In this document: in pieces, positions 1-14,895 of the stretch
How the letters are laid out: the number at the start of each line of letters is the position of its first letter
Position numbering within the stretch: the first letter of the stretch is position 1
Source: Climacteris rufus
Lineage: Eukaryota; Chordata; Aves; Passeriformes; Climacteridae
Reading direction: 5' to 3'
Length of the DNA: 64,000 bases
Assembly: GCA_013398175.1 (NCBI GenBank)
Contig: VZRZ01006174.1
Coordinates: 186,001 to 250,000, forward strand
Notes under the pieces: model-generated
Database searches by the model: none
What the model saw: the letters and a program-made list of their open reading frames with translations, nothing else
Told to the model about the DNA's origin: nothing
Translations under genes and position numbers: made by a program

Positions 1-1784
1 CAATGTCCTAGCCAAATAGTAAGTATAAATCAATGGAGAAAATAGAATTCTTGAAATGTTCTTTTAATCTGAAAGAACTGCTTATAAAGCTCCTGTCCCT
101 TTTTGTTTGACAAGGTTTTTTTGAAGTCAAGGCATTAAGAGGTTGAAATAATAGAAGATAACTGGATGCTTTTTTCCTCTGAAGAAGGTGTGATATATGT
201 TTATTATTTAATTTTGTGGGAAAAGAAAATTTTGGTTTTCTATTGAACTTTTTGTCAAGAACAGTATAGAATCACTTTGTCATGCATTGCCTTATTTTAC
301 ATAAATAAATAAATGAATGATTTTATTTGTCATTCTCCAAGGTGCTTTTTTAGTAAACTGGCTTCACCATGGCATTATCTCTGGATGGTGGTACTGTTGA
401 AGAGAGCTGCAGACTGAAAAATACAGATTTCCAATTGTCCATAAGGGCAATGAAGATAAAAAGGCTGAAGTGACCACAAATGTATAGCATAGAGCAAGGC
501 ACCACTTTCTAGCTGTTTCTTTATGTGTTGCTTTGTTTGTTGGGTCATAATTACATACTGATTATGGCTAGAAAAAATACTCTCTCCATCCTGAATGGTA
601 ATTACTGTATTACTGTATTTCACTCCCATCCCTTTCTTTTGCTTTTTCTGACTGTTATCAGATCTAATTTAGCTTTTAACATGGCTTTTGGGAAATTTCA
701 AAATATTGTTTACATTCCATACAATGATGAGTTATATATCAACCAGTATATATTACTAACTAATTAGCTTAGTGTAACTGTGTATGTACCCATGAGGCTG
801 GAGAATGTTAAAAAGAAAGGCTGATTACAGCTTCATTGAGCTACATGATCTAGATTGTGTTTGAATTTCTATCCCTTCAGATGCCCCCTCTTTGATTAAA
901 TTAAAACAGAGAACATAAGAATCATTCTCCTGCAAGGAAACAATATATCTACCCTAATAGAAAGTAGTGCAATTTGTCTTAAAAAAAAAATTCTATTCTT
1001 TACTTCTCTGACATTCTCACATTACACTAGATTTTGAAACAAAATTGGAGGGGCTGTAAATCACCCTTATTCAATTGACTTTCCACTGGAAGTCAGCTGA
1101 CTTAGGCCAGCAGAAGAGGTCAGTGCCAAGAGCTGTGAAAGTCATGAGAGCTTGTCTCAGTCATGAAACAAGTCACTCATAGATCATTAGGATGGCTTAA
1201 AAAGGATCTTACCAAAGTACATTCTGGCTTTTTTCTTTCTGTTCTTTGAAACTTTGGTATCCACTGAGGTGACAGTGAGTGAGCTCTCTTCTGATTAAAA
1301 TGTTTGAAACGTATTTAAAAAGAGACCAGGGTTCTCACCACCACTTTCCATCAGTAAACTTTTCTTCCTCTAACTGTCACAGAATTCCAGACTCATGGGA
1401 GTGAATGTAAAAATCAGTTATACAATTCTAGCACTAAGTGATACAGTAGTCACAATAAAGTGTCCAAACTCACAACATTAAATACAGTCTACCCCTATCT
1501 ATGTAACACATCCTTAAAAATGCAGATACATTAAGTGGAGAGGTCAAATATAACAATTTTTTAAAATGTTAATTCACCTGGTTTTCTCTTTGCTTTGAAC
1601 TGTTCTTAATCACCTAAGGACTGAGAAGGTAATCAACAAAAGTTCCCAGAGCTCCCTCTGTTGCGGATTTCCACATGCTTGTCTGCAAAGGCACATGCAC
1701 CTGTACTTATGTATAGGCACATTGGCACATGAGGCTGTTCAGTAGCATTGGCTAAGACATTTCTCGTACAGTGGCATCTTAATA
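1..1784. other. Upstream GRM8 intron, left part
   Basis: AT-rich sequence with no exon-like frame flanked by splice signals. It contains a short (AAAT)n run near 300-319. The short open frames between 375 and 767 overlap on opposite strands and look like chance. I see nothing else. Confidence 0.6.
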
Positions 1785-2320
1785 GTGGATCATGGGTTAT
1801 TTCAGGTTGGAAAGAACTTCAGGAGGTTTCTAGTCCAACCTTCTGCTCTAAACAGGATGTTAATTTCCATCTGGGCTTAAGGCACTACAAAGGGTTAGAG
1901 TGAGGTTGGATCTGGGTGACTTAGGACTTTATCCAGTCAGGCTTTGAAAAACTCTGAGGGTAGGGAGGGACTCTGTATCTTTTTTGGGCAGCCTGTTCTG
2001 CTGTCTGAGCAACCTCACTGGAAAAAAGCTTTTACCAGTCTAAAGCTCTTGTTTCAAGTTATGCCCATTATGTCTTGTCCTTGCATCGTACACCATTGTG
2101 AAGACTATTGGCTCATCTCCCTGTTTGGATCTGCTGTTTGGGGGACCTGACCCCAAAGCCATTACTTCTCAAGTCTGGCCAAAACTCTATCTTTCATGCT
2201 TTCCTCACAGATCATGTGATTCAGCCCCCTGAACTTCTTGATGGCTGTCTGCTGAACTTGCACAGTTTATTGATATATTTCTTACACAGAAGGGCCAAAT
2301 CACATTTACACATATCATGT
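1785..2320 (-). mobile_element. CR1 LINE fragment, 3' part, reverse orientation
   Basis: On the plus strand the segment opens with the reversed CR1 3' end (ATCATGGGTTATTTCAGG, then a TTGGAAAGAACTTC and AGTCCAACC pattern). It continues through the GGCAGCCTGTTC block and on toward the end of the CR1 second reading frame. The element is 5'-truncated and diverged, with no intact frame; the 68- and 77-codon open frames here are incidental. It lies in the GRM8 intron, antisense to the gene. The exact CR1 subfamily cannot be assigned by eye. Confidence 0.8.
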
Positions 2321-5300
2321 ACTGCTGAAGGACTTAAATGATTTGGGGGATTTTCCCATCAGTCTGCATACTGAAGGATATGATACAAGTTATAAAAATA
2401 AGGACAAATGAAATAGCCTTGGTAAAATGAGTTCAAACTGCACTTGGTAAATTGGAACATGAACTGCACAAGATTGTGGCATTCTGCAGAGAAGCTGGAA
2501 TTTCTTCAGAGTCATATCTAGAATTGTAAAATATGTTGTAAGAAAGTAGATGTGAACAATTCAGATTTGTTAAAGATCAAGACTTTTGACCCACCTTAGG
2601 TTCCTAAAATAGCCTTATGATAATATCATGGTTATCACAGGTCGTCTTTTTTTTTTTAATCACAATACCAAAGTACCAAAAAGTCATGTCCTTCTCATTT
2701 GATTTCAGAGCATGTGAAAACAACCAAGCAGGTGCTCGCTATCTCAGTTTTACAATGACATGCACACACGATTGAAGATCTGCTTATTTGGGGTACACAT
2801 TGCCAGACAGACTTAGAATACTGTTAAAAGATTGTACATTGAATTGCAAGTCTGAAGCCTTACTATGCTAATAGCTGTTCATGCTAGGGAAGTTGTTGAT
2901 TTAGTTATGTAAAATGTGGCAATGTGAGTACCTCCTATCAACAGAAAGACTATGCTTTAACAGTACTTTGCATATTTATTATTTTATAATTATTATTATT
3001 AATGTACTAGCACCTAAAGGAGAGATTTGATTCATGAGAAAGTACTTAATTACTAACATTTTAAATCAAAAGATGAGTATCAATCAGGTGCTAAATCAAG
3101 TGTAAGTTTGGTGGAATCAGATTTATTTTTTGGATTCCTCCCTTGTGAGGAATTAAACTTGTTTGTACCATGAATTCTTGATGGTCCTTGGCAGAGCCTA
3201 AAGTTCCTCAGATTCTCAAGATGGCTTTGGTTTTAGCTGCATGAAATATATATTTCAGATATTTTGGTAGAGTATTGAGTTTTAAAGGTGTTTATGCAGC
3301 TAAACATGTTTTTGACTACTTTTTAATATTAGATGCCTAAATTGTACTGTGGGGACATTTTCTGGGTGTTGTTTGTTGCTTAGTCAGAAGCATCTTGTTC
3401 AGCACCATCTAATTGAGTATGTCTCAGCCAAGGTAATGCTCAATTTTGCTTCAAAAGCTCTGACAGCATATCTACATCCCTTCACCTCCAAAATACCATC
3501 TGCAGACAAGCCTCCTCTGTCTCTCTCCTCAGCTCTTTGTAAATAATTGTCCTGATTCACACAGGGGAAGCAAGTAGAGCAAATTGATTCTCTATCTGAA
3601 AGGGACAGCACTGCACAAGAGAGAACTTTTCTTCGAGTTGGTGATTGTCACTGTTTTGCCCCAGTGAGGATGGGATATGTGCAGCTGTAAGAGTGCTGCC
3701 AATGGAGTGTGTACAGCCAACCTGCTCAAGGAGTGAGTGTCTGTAATGTCCCTAATTTAGCAATTTTAGCAATGGAGCCAATCAGTTCTAATTAGTTTGT
3801 GATTAAAGAACTAGCTATCTTTTAGGCTGTGCAAAGAGTACTGGGTAAGCTGTCTGACTGAAATCCCCTTCCAGAAGACAATCGTCCATGTCTTGTTCAT
3901 GGCAGCAAACAGTCCATTAACTAGCTGCTTAGTTCTAATTTATGGTGCTCTTATTTTTAACAGGTCCTGAAGAAACACCTTTAATTAGACTAGTGGGGAA
4001 ATTACAGATTTTCACCTGTGGAAAATCATGTGTTTCAGCAGTTGTATACACAGTTTGTAGAACAAAATAATGTTTCACCATCTCCAGTAAATCACATAGG
4101 TGTACTTTCACAGAAATACATGACAAAATTATAGCCTATACCAATCTAAAACTCTTGAACCCATGTTTTCCATGTTGCCTGTCAAAAATTACCTCTTGTC
4201 ATACAGAAAAATAAAAATTTGAAATGAAAAAATGTATTTAATTTTCTATGACCATGTAGCATCTTTCCTACTGGCTACTCTAAGTGAAATCAATTATTTC
4301 TTCTCCTCATCATGACCTACTTCTTGCAGTGTGATGGGTTCATTAAAATGGGACAGAGCAGGAAGAGACAGATGATAGGGCAAATGCAAAAGTTAATGCA
4401 ATATTTTCTTCAGCTTTTAATATTGTAAAATGTTACTATTGGGTCATTTATATGCTTAAAGTCATAGTTGTTCCTTTGCTGTGAAAAGGATACTTTCATT
4501 GCCTTCCCTTTTGGTTGCAGTTGAAAAAATTCTCACACTTCTCCTTCTTGGTGAAAACCCACTCTTTTTCCATATAAAAATTCTGTCATGAGTAGTTCTA
4601 TCCTGTCTAGCTCCAAAAATTTCCTCTTGGAAGTTTGATACAATGAAACCCAGCATAAGTAAGAGTGAAATTATTTTAAGATTCATTATTACATTGGCTT
4701 TCATTACATTTATCTTGAATTTCTTTTACATACTTGTCTCCTTAGCAGTAACACAGAGCCCTGTGAATTAATTCAAATGTAACATATAGCTATTGTCAGT
4801 CCTTGCAACAATTTTAAGAAAATAGGACAACTTAAATTTTGTTGTGTTGGATCTGAGACTCTATTCATATAGCAGCTGACTAAACAGTAGATAGTATGTG
4901 AGATACTGTTTAATACTAGCATATATATTTATCTTGCACACTAGTTCTCTACTTGTTTTCCTAAATGCTTGTTTTTGGAGAGGGTGAGTGTTTTCTTTGT
5001 AAGCAAAAAAGCTTTTCTTTAGATTAAACAATTAACTGTTAGATCACTATGCTGCATGGGATGCATCCTACCTCAGCAAGTAACTGCCAATACACTGAGC
5101 TGATGAAAGCTCCCTTCCAGGAGCAACCAAAGTTATTCAGTACTTCATGTGAATCATGACATCAAAACACACAGTCTGAGTGGGAATTCACAGTACATTC
5201 CAAATCTATATTTAAATTCTCTGCATAAAAACCTATCAAATATTCATTGCAGAAATGGCCCTGATAGGATGTTTCTGTCCCTTAGCTTGCAGACTTCAAG

Positions 5301-8300
5301 CCAAGCCAGAACAGACCTCTAGCCCACATCATCCTCCTGATAATTCAGCTCAGCACTCTGATATCAAAAAAAGGGCTCTTACATAAAGCTCCTTCCACTG
5401 GCTGAACTGAAGAAGCCTTGAATTCCTACAGAAGGATTAGTAACAAGTATCTATAGGTGTTGAAAAGGGCACAAAAATATCTTACACTGTTACTTTGTTA
5501 AACAGCTGACTACAACTCTTTGCAACCTGCATTGTTCTGCTATTTTGGAGCTTCGTATCAAAAACAAAAAAAACAAAACTGCTTAAGCCTCTGGTCAGTA
5601 GTAGTTAATATTATTAGTTAAATGTTGCAATATTTTTGGTGAAAACTTGGTGTAACTTTACTGTTTAGTCTCCAAATAGACTCAAATGGAGGCTATAAAT
5701 CTCTCAGAAAGTAATGTGTTTGGATACCTCTTTGCCTGTACCTACTTCCAAAAAATGCTTTCTAACTGCAAAAAATGCCTTTCTTAAGCATCATGTCGAT
5801 CAAGTTTGTAGCTAAAAATAATACTCCTGAGAATAAAAATCCCTTGTGTTTCTTGTCTGAACCTTAAATTTAAAAGCTCTCACAGTCAATAAGCAGAGAA
5901 AAGGATATTTATACATATTGCTGTTATGTGCTGGAGGTCCTCTGAGTTTAGATGCTAACAGACAATGAATAAATTCAGTTGCTTGTACTGAATCCTCTTG
6001 CTGGTAGCCATTGCTATAGGCTTTTGAGTTATACACTGAAGTCTGCATTAGAATTGCTTGCAACCTGTGGGGTTTTAAAATGGTATCAGTTATTTTCACC
6101 TATGTGCCTGGACTAGGAGACTGGCAATTTCTTCCATAGTTAGAAGTTCCATGGGTAATTTGTGTCAGAAAATCTAGGTTCTAGCTACATACTTACCTCA
6201 TGATATAATTTGTTTTAAACTTGAGAAATGCAGCAAAATATTTGGTTGGCTATTCATGCTAACAGTAATGCTGACAGTATTCTGAGAGAGAAATAAAGCA
6301 TCTACAGTTCAAACAACATTTAAAACCCTTTTGCTAAGGCAGCCCTTAAATCTCTTTGTTAGCAAACACTAAGCGAGTTTTTTCCTTTATCTTCATGTTA
6401 TTTTTTCAGAAAGCCCATCTAAAAGGTTTGACATGTTTAATTATGAAAAACACATCTCTTTTTATAATGTATTGAAAACATTTTTCCTGTACTGTTTTGA
6501 TTTGGTGAAAAATCACTAAAGAAACATTTCTTATTCACGAATAAAGCTGACAAATTTTGAGGCTGAAATTCTTTATTTTTGCTTAGAATTTAAGGAATGT
6601 TGATTAATGGTAGAACTCATGAGTTTAGATTGGAAACATAATTTCATGTATTACTATATACTGATATATGTAAAACAGAATCTTAAATCTGACATATATA
6701 TAAATTGACCTTGTGCAATTTTTACTTTTACAAGTAAAGAAAAATAGATTAGAAGAATTAGAAGATTTTAAACTACGATAAGATAGAATCAATTGCATGA
6801 CTTAATATGTACTAAAAATAGAAATATAGAGGAATGAAAGAGACAGTGGATCACCAATACTACTAAATTACATATGGTACAAAATTTGCAAAAGTATAAG
6901 ACAAGAAAAACTGAGATGTAAATCTCTGATTTCAGATTTTTTTCTAAAATAAAAACAGAAGAAACAAGAGAGGAACTGATATAAAAATGGCCATGTAAAT
7001 ATTTAGGAAACCTTTAAAATACATGGAAATATGTAGAAGTCTTTACAAAAGTTGACTGTGGTTTACTCTCTGTCTTAAAACTTGGAGAAAATCTAACAAA
7101 ACCCATTCTGATATCAGATTTATTAATTACTGTGGATTCTTGCTTAGTAATAAAATAGTCTTTCTCCCTTTTATTTAAACTTCCAAAGTGTCTTTCTCTT
7201 TATCTGCAGGTGTTTTGTACTCTCAGGTTGTCAGACATATTGTAGCCAGGAATTGAACCAGTATAGGTGAACAGATCTCTACTAGGGCACCATATTTAGA
7301 GGTCAGGAGTCTTCTGGCAGTAGGATTAGTAATGCTCTGCTTGCAGTTTCAAGGCTGCAATCTGTTTATAACAAGGAAATATAACTTTTGAAAATGTTAT
7401 ACCCAGTTTTTTTTTTTTTTTTCATATAAAATATTATATTCCAACATGGGCAATTCCATTGATAGTTGTGTGCCTGAAAGAAACATTGCTTATCTCACTG
7501 TATTTTTTTTATACACCTTTTCTTTTAAATGCATGGTGTGGTTCTAAGTGTGGTTGGCAGAAAACATACCCTGTGGTGTCTCCTTGTTATTTTAATGCAG
7601 ATATTAGTGTTAAGCTTAACATATACATCATAGCAAATCTTGGCCCTGCAAGATAATTTGCACAGTATTGTCATTGTTAGATGTAGCTGACTTGGTTTTT
7701 AAATGTATGTGAATTCTGAGTGCATGTGTTCCCCAACTCTATGTGCTGTTTCAAGGAGCTATAATTAAGCAATAAGAAGGAACTAATTAGAATAAGGAAA
7801 GTTTTTCACTCTGATAACAACATTCAAACTGTTGTTAGGGACTCTCTCAAAGTACCTAAATTAGGAAATAGAGAATTTTCTATTAGCAGTGCAGCTTTAG
7901 TTTGCTTTCCTAAGAGAAAACATGCTAGTAAATGTCACATATAGGAATAGGAACAAAATACTCCAATATAACTATGATAACGGTTTAATTCCACTTTGGT
8001 GTAAATTATTGTGCTAAAACAAGTGTCTGATTTACTGTGAAAGTCAGGAAAAACGTTATGGTATTTCCAATGAAAATTGTATGCAGGGCAAGAATTTTTC
8101 AGATGCTTCATTTACAAAACCAGGCAAACAAAAAAAAGTAGTTTTTCATTTATGGTCATTAAAAGTGAAAATTATTGAAGCATATTCACTTAATATGAAA
8201 TGTTCTTTTTGTTATTTTGTATTTAAAAAGTGTTTAAAAGATGTGAGGTTTCAGACCAGTTTTGAATAGGAAGTTTTTTTTTAAATATCTGCATTATTCT

Positions 8301-11300
8301 AGGGATTGAAAAACTGTTTCTTTCTCAGACTTTTGCTAATTGGTCTTGCTGTCTTGTAGGTTTTTTATATTTTGTTTTGTTGGGTTTGGTTCGGGTTTTT
8401 TTTTGTGAGTTGGTGTAAAGAGGCATAACCCCCCCCAAATAACATCAAGAGACAATTCACTAAATCACAAACCCACATCCATCAGTTGCTGGAGAACAGC
8501 AGACAGTTAAACTGCTTCATTTCAGTGTTGCTGCTTCTACTTTCTCAATTTTCTTTTTAGAATGGCTGAGAAAATGGATATAATCCTTGGTTTCCTCTCT
8601 GAATTGCTTCCTAAACTGACACTGTACTATTACGGAGGAGCTGCAGGTTTTGTGATGCTCTCTGCAAACTAACTCAGGCACAAAACAAGCAGCACTGTTA
8701 CCATGCAGCTATTAGAAAACTCAACTCCCCCACCATAAACATATATCATGCCCTTAAGTTTGAGTAACAGAAGATGATGATCTGCATTATTTGCTCAGAG
8801 ACAGCAAACTCTATAATGTGTGAGGAAAACAGCTGAATAATCATGAAGACTTCAATGGAAGAAACATATGCTCCTGGTGCTTCCTGCTGAGCCTGTTGAA
8901 AGGGCTTAGTTACAGATGCCAGCTTTCTGTGGAAAAAAATATTGCTGCAAATGTGGGAAGTTCTAACCAATTCTGACAAAGAGAGGATTGTCATGTCTGA
9001 GCTGAATAGCAGGAGACCACTTATAAATTACTGTGTTTTTGTTGTGATCAGGATTGGCCCACAGAAAAAATCAATTGCAGCACAGTATTTATCTTTGACT
9101 TTGTTTGCTTCCAAGTGCAGCTTAAGTAAAACGGTTTTGAGAGCCAAGTAATGGGGATAAGTAATTTAGCAGTGAGTAAAAAATGTGAATTGCAACTATG
9201 AACTGAAAAAGTATTACTAGACATCCAAAATCCAGCCTTGTCAAAACAGAAGTTTGGAAAAATACACCAACTGTTGCAAAGATGCACTAACTGTCTTTAA
9301 GCAGTAATTCTGCACAGCATATATAATAAAGGAAGGTAAAGGGAAGGAAATGGAATAAAAGCTGTTAATGAGAAACCATTCTAAGACCATTGTAATTTTT
9401 TCTTCTGTCTTCCACATTATTTGTCCTCCCACCATTATCCCAGAAAGATTTCTCTCCTTATTTAAAGTACAGTCCATAAAAGATTTATTACTTGGTATAT
9501 ACGAGAGGAGACAAAGTCACAGAAGAGTGGATGGGGTTGTAGAAAGGAGGGAAGAATACAGGCTCTAGGTAAAGGGTCTTTCCTTGCCAGTGACAAATAA
9601 ACAGTGAGGAGATTCTTGGCTCTCCTTGTCACTGGTAAACCAACAGTTCTCACTGACTGAAAGACAAGACATGCCAGTCTGATGTTTTGTTTTGTTCTGG
9701 TTTTTTTTTTAACCTTTTTTTTTCCCCAATAAATACTATTTTTGACCATGGTTACCAACCTTAAGGGTAAGATACATAAATGAAACAACAGCCAACATAG
9801 CAACAAGTCGTTTAAAATAGTATAAAGGTTAATCTAGAGATGGCAGTTAAGTTTTTAAAGCAGACATAGAATATGTTAATTTCTATTATCAGCCCATTAG
9901 TATTATTCCATTGCTAGATGTATCAATACTCACACAGAAAAACCACAAGTATAGATTTTTTAGGCTAGTAAAACAAAAAGATCTAGCTGTAACAGATGAT
10001 GATGAAAAAGTGTTTTCTATTCAATGTGAAAGACTATGACGCATTGCAACAAGTGAGAGTTTTACACAAGAACATTGCTATAATTTCTACCTGAGAGTTT
10101 TCAGAGAGGAAAGTTGGAAGTTTTCTGAGGTTTTAACTTTGATTTTTATAAGATTTTGAGAATTATACCCCAAAACAATGGAATAAGACTTACAGTGAGC
10201 CAATATTTGAACTGAGAATAATAAGTGAACTGGTCACTTTTATTCCAATCAGTTCTAGACATCAAAAAGAAACAATAATGAAAAAGATTGGTGAAAAAAG
10301 GGGCCATTGACTAGAAGTTAGGAGACAACACCTTGAAGCATCCTATTTCCTACATGGAGCTCTAGCTATGTGTTCACACTGCCTTGTTTGCCATATTATT
10401 CTAATCTTGGAATATGAAGGTTTCATGATTATTTTGTCAATATTAGGATCCTATTCCCATGCACACTGCATCCCCTTACCAGCTAACTCTACGCCTCTAA
10501 ACTGTGGAGCCCTTCTGCCTCCCAAAGCTCTCTAGTGCTCAAAACCTTTCTCAAACCCTGCATCATCACAACATTGTTCCAATTTGAAACTCTAACTAGC
10601 TTTTGTATACCAGGTCCTTTACTTCAACCTTTTGTCTTCAAGTAACATAAATTAAGATTTTACCGAGATATATGGGATGGAATCTAAAAAATGCTGAAAT
10701 AATAACGGGATTTAATGTACGCTGCATTTTTACATTAATTGCTTTCAGTAATACTAAATGGAAACAGAAAGATTTGTGAGACAGAAGGAATGGGATTGTT
10801 CTGAAAAGTTAGGAGAACTAGTAATTTTCAGAAACAGGGAAGTTAAATAAACAGGTATTGTTTTCCCTCTATATCACAAATTACAAAACATTTGCGTTAT
10901 TTAGAATTTTTTATATTCTTAAGAGAAAAATTGATAGGAACTTTTCTCTGAAGTTTTCCTATTGTCATGGACTTATATGTGTGCCAAACGATTTCTACAT
11001 GTGCTTTAAGATTATCATTAAGAAGAGTTTTTCTCAAACTTGGATGATTTATGCAACATTTATCACCCAGCAGATTATTCCCCTGCTGGTAATATCAGCA
11101 ACTGAAGTTTTGATTGTTTAAGATAGCTGTTTCTCTCTCACAGGTGATATCGTGCTCCATGTATGAATTCATTATCTTAGCTATTTTACATTAATCTTTA
11201 TGTACTTACTGCATGGTTCAAAGTTTTTAATGAAGATATATTTTAATTTATTGTTGTAAAGCCTTAATTTATCTTGATTATGTTCCCTGAAAGCTCTTGA

Positions 11301-14300
11301 TTCCAAATTCATACCCATGGAATTGACTCTATAACCTGCTTTACCTTCTTCCATCTCAGACTAGTAGCCCCAGTCACATCCCTATCCACCTAATCCATGT
11401 TATGCTCCTTATCTTTCCCTGTCACAGCTGAGTTACACTATCCTGAGCAGGATACAAAATTTTTACTGCAGCATAAGAAATACAGGATGAAAAGGAGAAA
11501 TTATAAGCAGGTATGGAGGCAATACATCTGGCAACAGTCCAGCTTGTCACTCTTGCTCAGGAGGTGAAAGAGTGCCTGTAGCAACTCTTTCACATTTACA
11601 GGCTTTATGGGATCATTCCTGTGGCTCAGTTTAGGATTGCCAAAAGAGATTTCAAATGGATGGATCCAGGAACAGCTGACACATTTCCTGGGATAATGTC
11701 ATCCCTCTCTTAGGTCTTCTGTAGCCCAAGACGATAACATTTGTACTTATGTCTGTGTGCTTTATTCATTAGTTTGGGAAAGTCTTGACATCCTGCTGAT
11801 GTCAGGTTTACATTTTGCAACAGTTGGATTGGGAGACCTGCTAGAAAATACCATGGCACATTTCCCTGGATTTTTGTTTGTTTGGAGATCAGGAAGGGGT
11901 GGTGTAAGCCCAGTACTTTTCTCAGCTCCTGAGCCACTGTCAGACCATGAGTCTGACAAGTGCAGGTTCAAGAACTGGGAACATCTTCTCACTCTTCTTG
12001 GTAATGACACAGCCTCAACCATTTTTCCAGAGTAAAAACTGTAGGATGAGAAATTAGTGATCATTAAGAAAACATTAAAACATTTATTTTGTGAGATACA
12101 AATTGTTATGTTCTTTCAAGTCACCAATATGTGTAGAAACATGCCTTATACAGCTGAGAGTCAAGCTATAAACGACACAGTTATTACTTGGCATACAATT
12201 CTGAAGAAAAACTACAGTCATGCCTTCCAATCAAGTAATATTATATCTGTAGGAACTGGCCATTTTTATGGTTTAGACAATATGCATCATTTTATTGCTA
12301 TACATTAACATTTATTTAGGGCAGTACAGTGCAATTTAAGTTGATGAGTCCTTGACATTTTTATAAATTGTTACTTTAGATGTTTGAGAATTCTAGAAAG
12401 AGAAAATGAAAAGAAATCTGAATAAGAAAAAGAACATAATCCAACTTGCTGTGTTTTTTAGTTATGCAAAGCACAGAGACTCCTCTTGTCTATTGCCTTC
12501 TGGGTTTGACTGGTTTAAAAATGATAATTCTGTGATGTTCCTTACCTCTTTGTATGTATAGAAAGACATTCAGTCACAATAAATGAGGACTTCTAAATTT
12601 CCTCTGTAATTTATGTGATAAATTAGTTTATAGTCACATATCTGTGAAGAGTAAAGATAAAATCTTAGGCCATGGAAGAAATTTATGCAAAAATGTTTTA
12701 TATGTGTTTAAACTACAGTATAACATAGAGAAGAATAAAATTGGTTTTTTTACCTTTTTGAAATCTGTATCACTTAGTACAATGTGCTTGCTTAAATGTT
12801 TTCAACTTTTAGTGGCTTATGACTCAGAATTTTTTACAGAAAAGGATTCCACTCTGTTTTCCACCAACCCCCACCCTTCAGCATACACATTTATCCATTT
12901 ATGTGATGGGAGTTATGTTTATCTTGGCAATAAAAGTGGATCTCCTCCTAAATCTTTCTGTCCTGACCATCCTGTTTAGAGGATGTGAAAGCTCTGGGAA
13001 CACTTACAGGTTACTGACCGCTCTGTGTCTGCAGCAGTGCTGTAAACTTTGTCCGTCACTTGTCCCACAGTCCTTAACAAGGCAGGAACAATTAAAGTGG
13101 AGAGCATGAGCTCTACTCATCAATTGATGCTGGAAGGTAGTTCCCAAATGAAATAAGTTAGTAAATTTGTAAACTAATTAAGCTTCATGTCTTCCATCCT
13201 TCATGTCTTCTTTTATGTCTGGGCAATGCACTGCAACTAATTATGCAATTTTCAGCAGGTTCAAGGAAAGGTTTTTCCTGTTTATTTATTTGCAGTTGAG
13301 TTGCACTATTCACTAATTATTTGTCATTCATTAGAGAGCATGTCTTAAAAAACGTCTGTAAAGTTATTTGCACAAATCACAAAAAATGATTTCTGCCTTC
13401 CTCTCCAAATGGTTTGTAGCTTTTCAAGAAGTAGTGATTTCATTTTTTTAACTAATCCCTGAGGAGAAATAAAAGCACACCATGATTTTTCAAGGCTATC
13501 TATCACTTCCAGTGCTCAGGGGTGTTTAAAGCACAAACTATTATGCCTAGTCAGATTACAGATTTATTCATATGTTATCCCTGTAGTGCAAGGTGGTGGT
13601 ACTGAAGTGCAGCAGGCAAACAGAAGAAAGGCTTCTGAATATACTCTTTGGCATTTTTTCCCATGTCACAGGGGCTTGCACACTTTATCTAAAGACAGAT
13701 CTTGTGTACAGTATATTTTCAGGCATAAACAATGTACTTTTAAAAACTTGGATTCAGTAAAATTGATGTCTTGAACTGATAAAAGCCTGTGTTTAGATAT
13801 AAAAACCCATTAAAATAAAATAGAGAGGGTTAAAATATTTTTAAAATTATGCATGAAGTTTTGTCTCATTTCTAAATAATCTTAAACTATATGACTGAAT
13901 TATTTTCAAACCGAATGAGTTGACAACCTAGTAGATAATGTAAGTGTTTATTCTTCTGTTCACTAAGGCAAAATGAACTTCACAGTAGATTTCAGCAGGG
14001 CATATTTCACATCAAGATTTGCAGATCCCTTTTTCCCTGGAAAATGAAGATTTGAGCCTTTGAAATCAGCATCTGAATTCCCATAAAGGACATAGGATTT
14101 CATGTTGATTATTTACTTATAATATGATTTTCCTGAGATTTATTTTTAAATTTTCCACTTAGTAATATCACCTATTAATATGAAATTTTTCCTGGACTTG
14201 GACACAGATGATGAATTTGGGCAATTCCCACAGAATAAAAGTTATATAATGAATTGATTTGCTCTGTGTTCCCTCTGAAGGATAAATGTCCCTGTAGGAA

Positions 14301-14876
14301 ACAGCACAGACTACATAGATCTCAATGTGAAGCATAATTCACTAGTAAATACTGGAAAATATCTTAGAATAAACACTTTTCAATATGGAGACAGATGGTC
14401 ACATCACTTGGCAAGCATTCACCTTTTTTTTCCTTGATATGTTTAAATAATATTTATCAAACAATAGACAGGGAGAAAAATCAAGATAGACTTAAATTTA
14501 TCTAAAACAGAATGGCAGACTGCTCTAGAAGTGTCCTATAAATAACAATAAATAACTGTTGAATGAAAGTCAATAAGGTGGAAAGAGAATTATTCTACTG
14601 GATTGTAGAAATACATATATCTATATATCTTTTTTCTTGTAATGAAATATTCTGTCCTCTTTCCTAACTCAGAACTCAACATACTGTTTACATACCTGGC
14701 ACAGTGTACAGTGATTAGAGGCAAAACCAGATGGCCATATTTTTCCTTGTCTTATTTATTTAGGTGACGGATAGATGAATCCTGACTTTACCTGTCAATC
14801 CAACTGTAATTATTTATGTTCTACTCTGAATTTTTGCATGTGAGTGCACACTCATGCCCACACAAATAGAAGTAAA
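2321..14876. other. Upstream GRM8 intron, main part
   Basis: About 12.5 kb of AT-rich intron without a recognisable exon or complete mobile element. It holds a 16-base T run at 7407-7422, T/G-rich low-complexity sequence near 8360-8440, and a perfect 10-bp hairpin at 11564-11593. The interval 11500-12050 is richer in G and C and has overlapping open frames on both strands, but I recognise no protein or repeat family there. Confidence 0.5.
11564..11593. repeat. Perfect 10-bp inverted repeat, 10-nt loop
   Basis: The arms are GTGAAAGAGT at 11564-11573 and ACTCTTTCAC at 11584-11593, separated by ten bases. No function is implied; it could form a hairpin in RNA from either strand. Confidence 0.7.
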
Positions 14877-14895
14877 CTTTCTCTTTCTTCCGTAG
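14877..14895 (+). other. Splice acceptor of the GRM8 exon
   Basis: A pyrimidine-rich tract, interrupted by few purines, runs directly into CGTAG. The exon begins after this AG, which gives the correct phase for the receptor reading frame. The open frame upstream to 14844 is intronic read-through. Confidence 0.9.

Noticed and set aside
11757..12064. Overlapping 92- and 100-codon frames on opposite strands
   Set aside because: No recognisable domain and no convincing splice sites; the local rise in GC alone explains the open frames.
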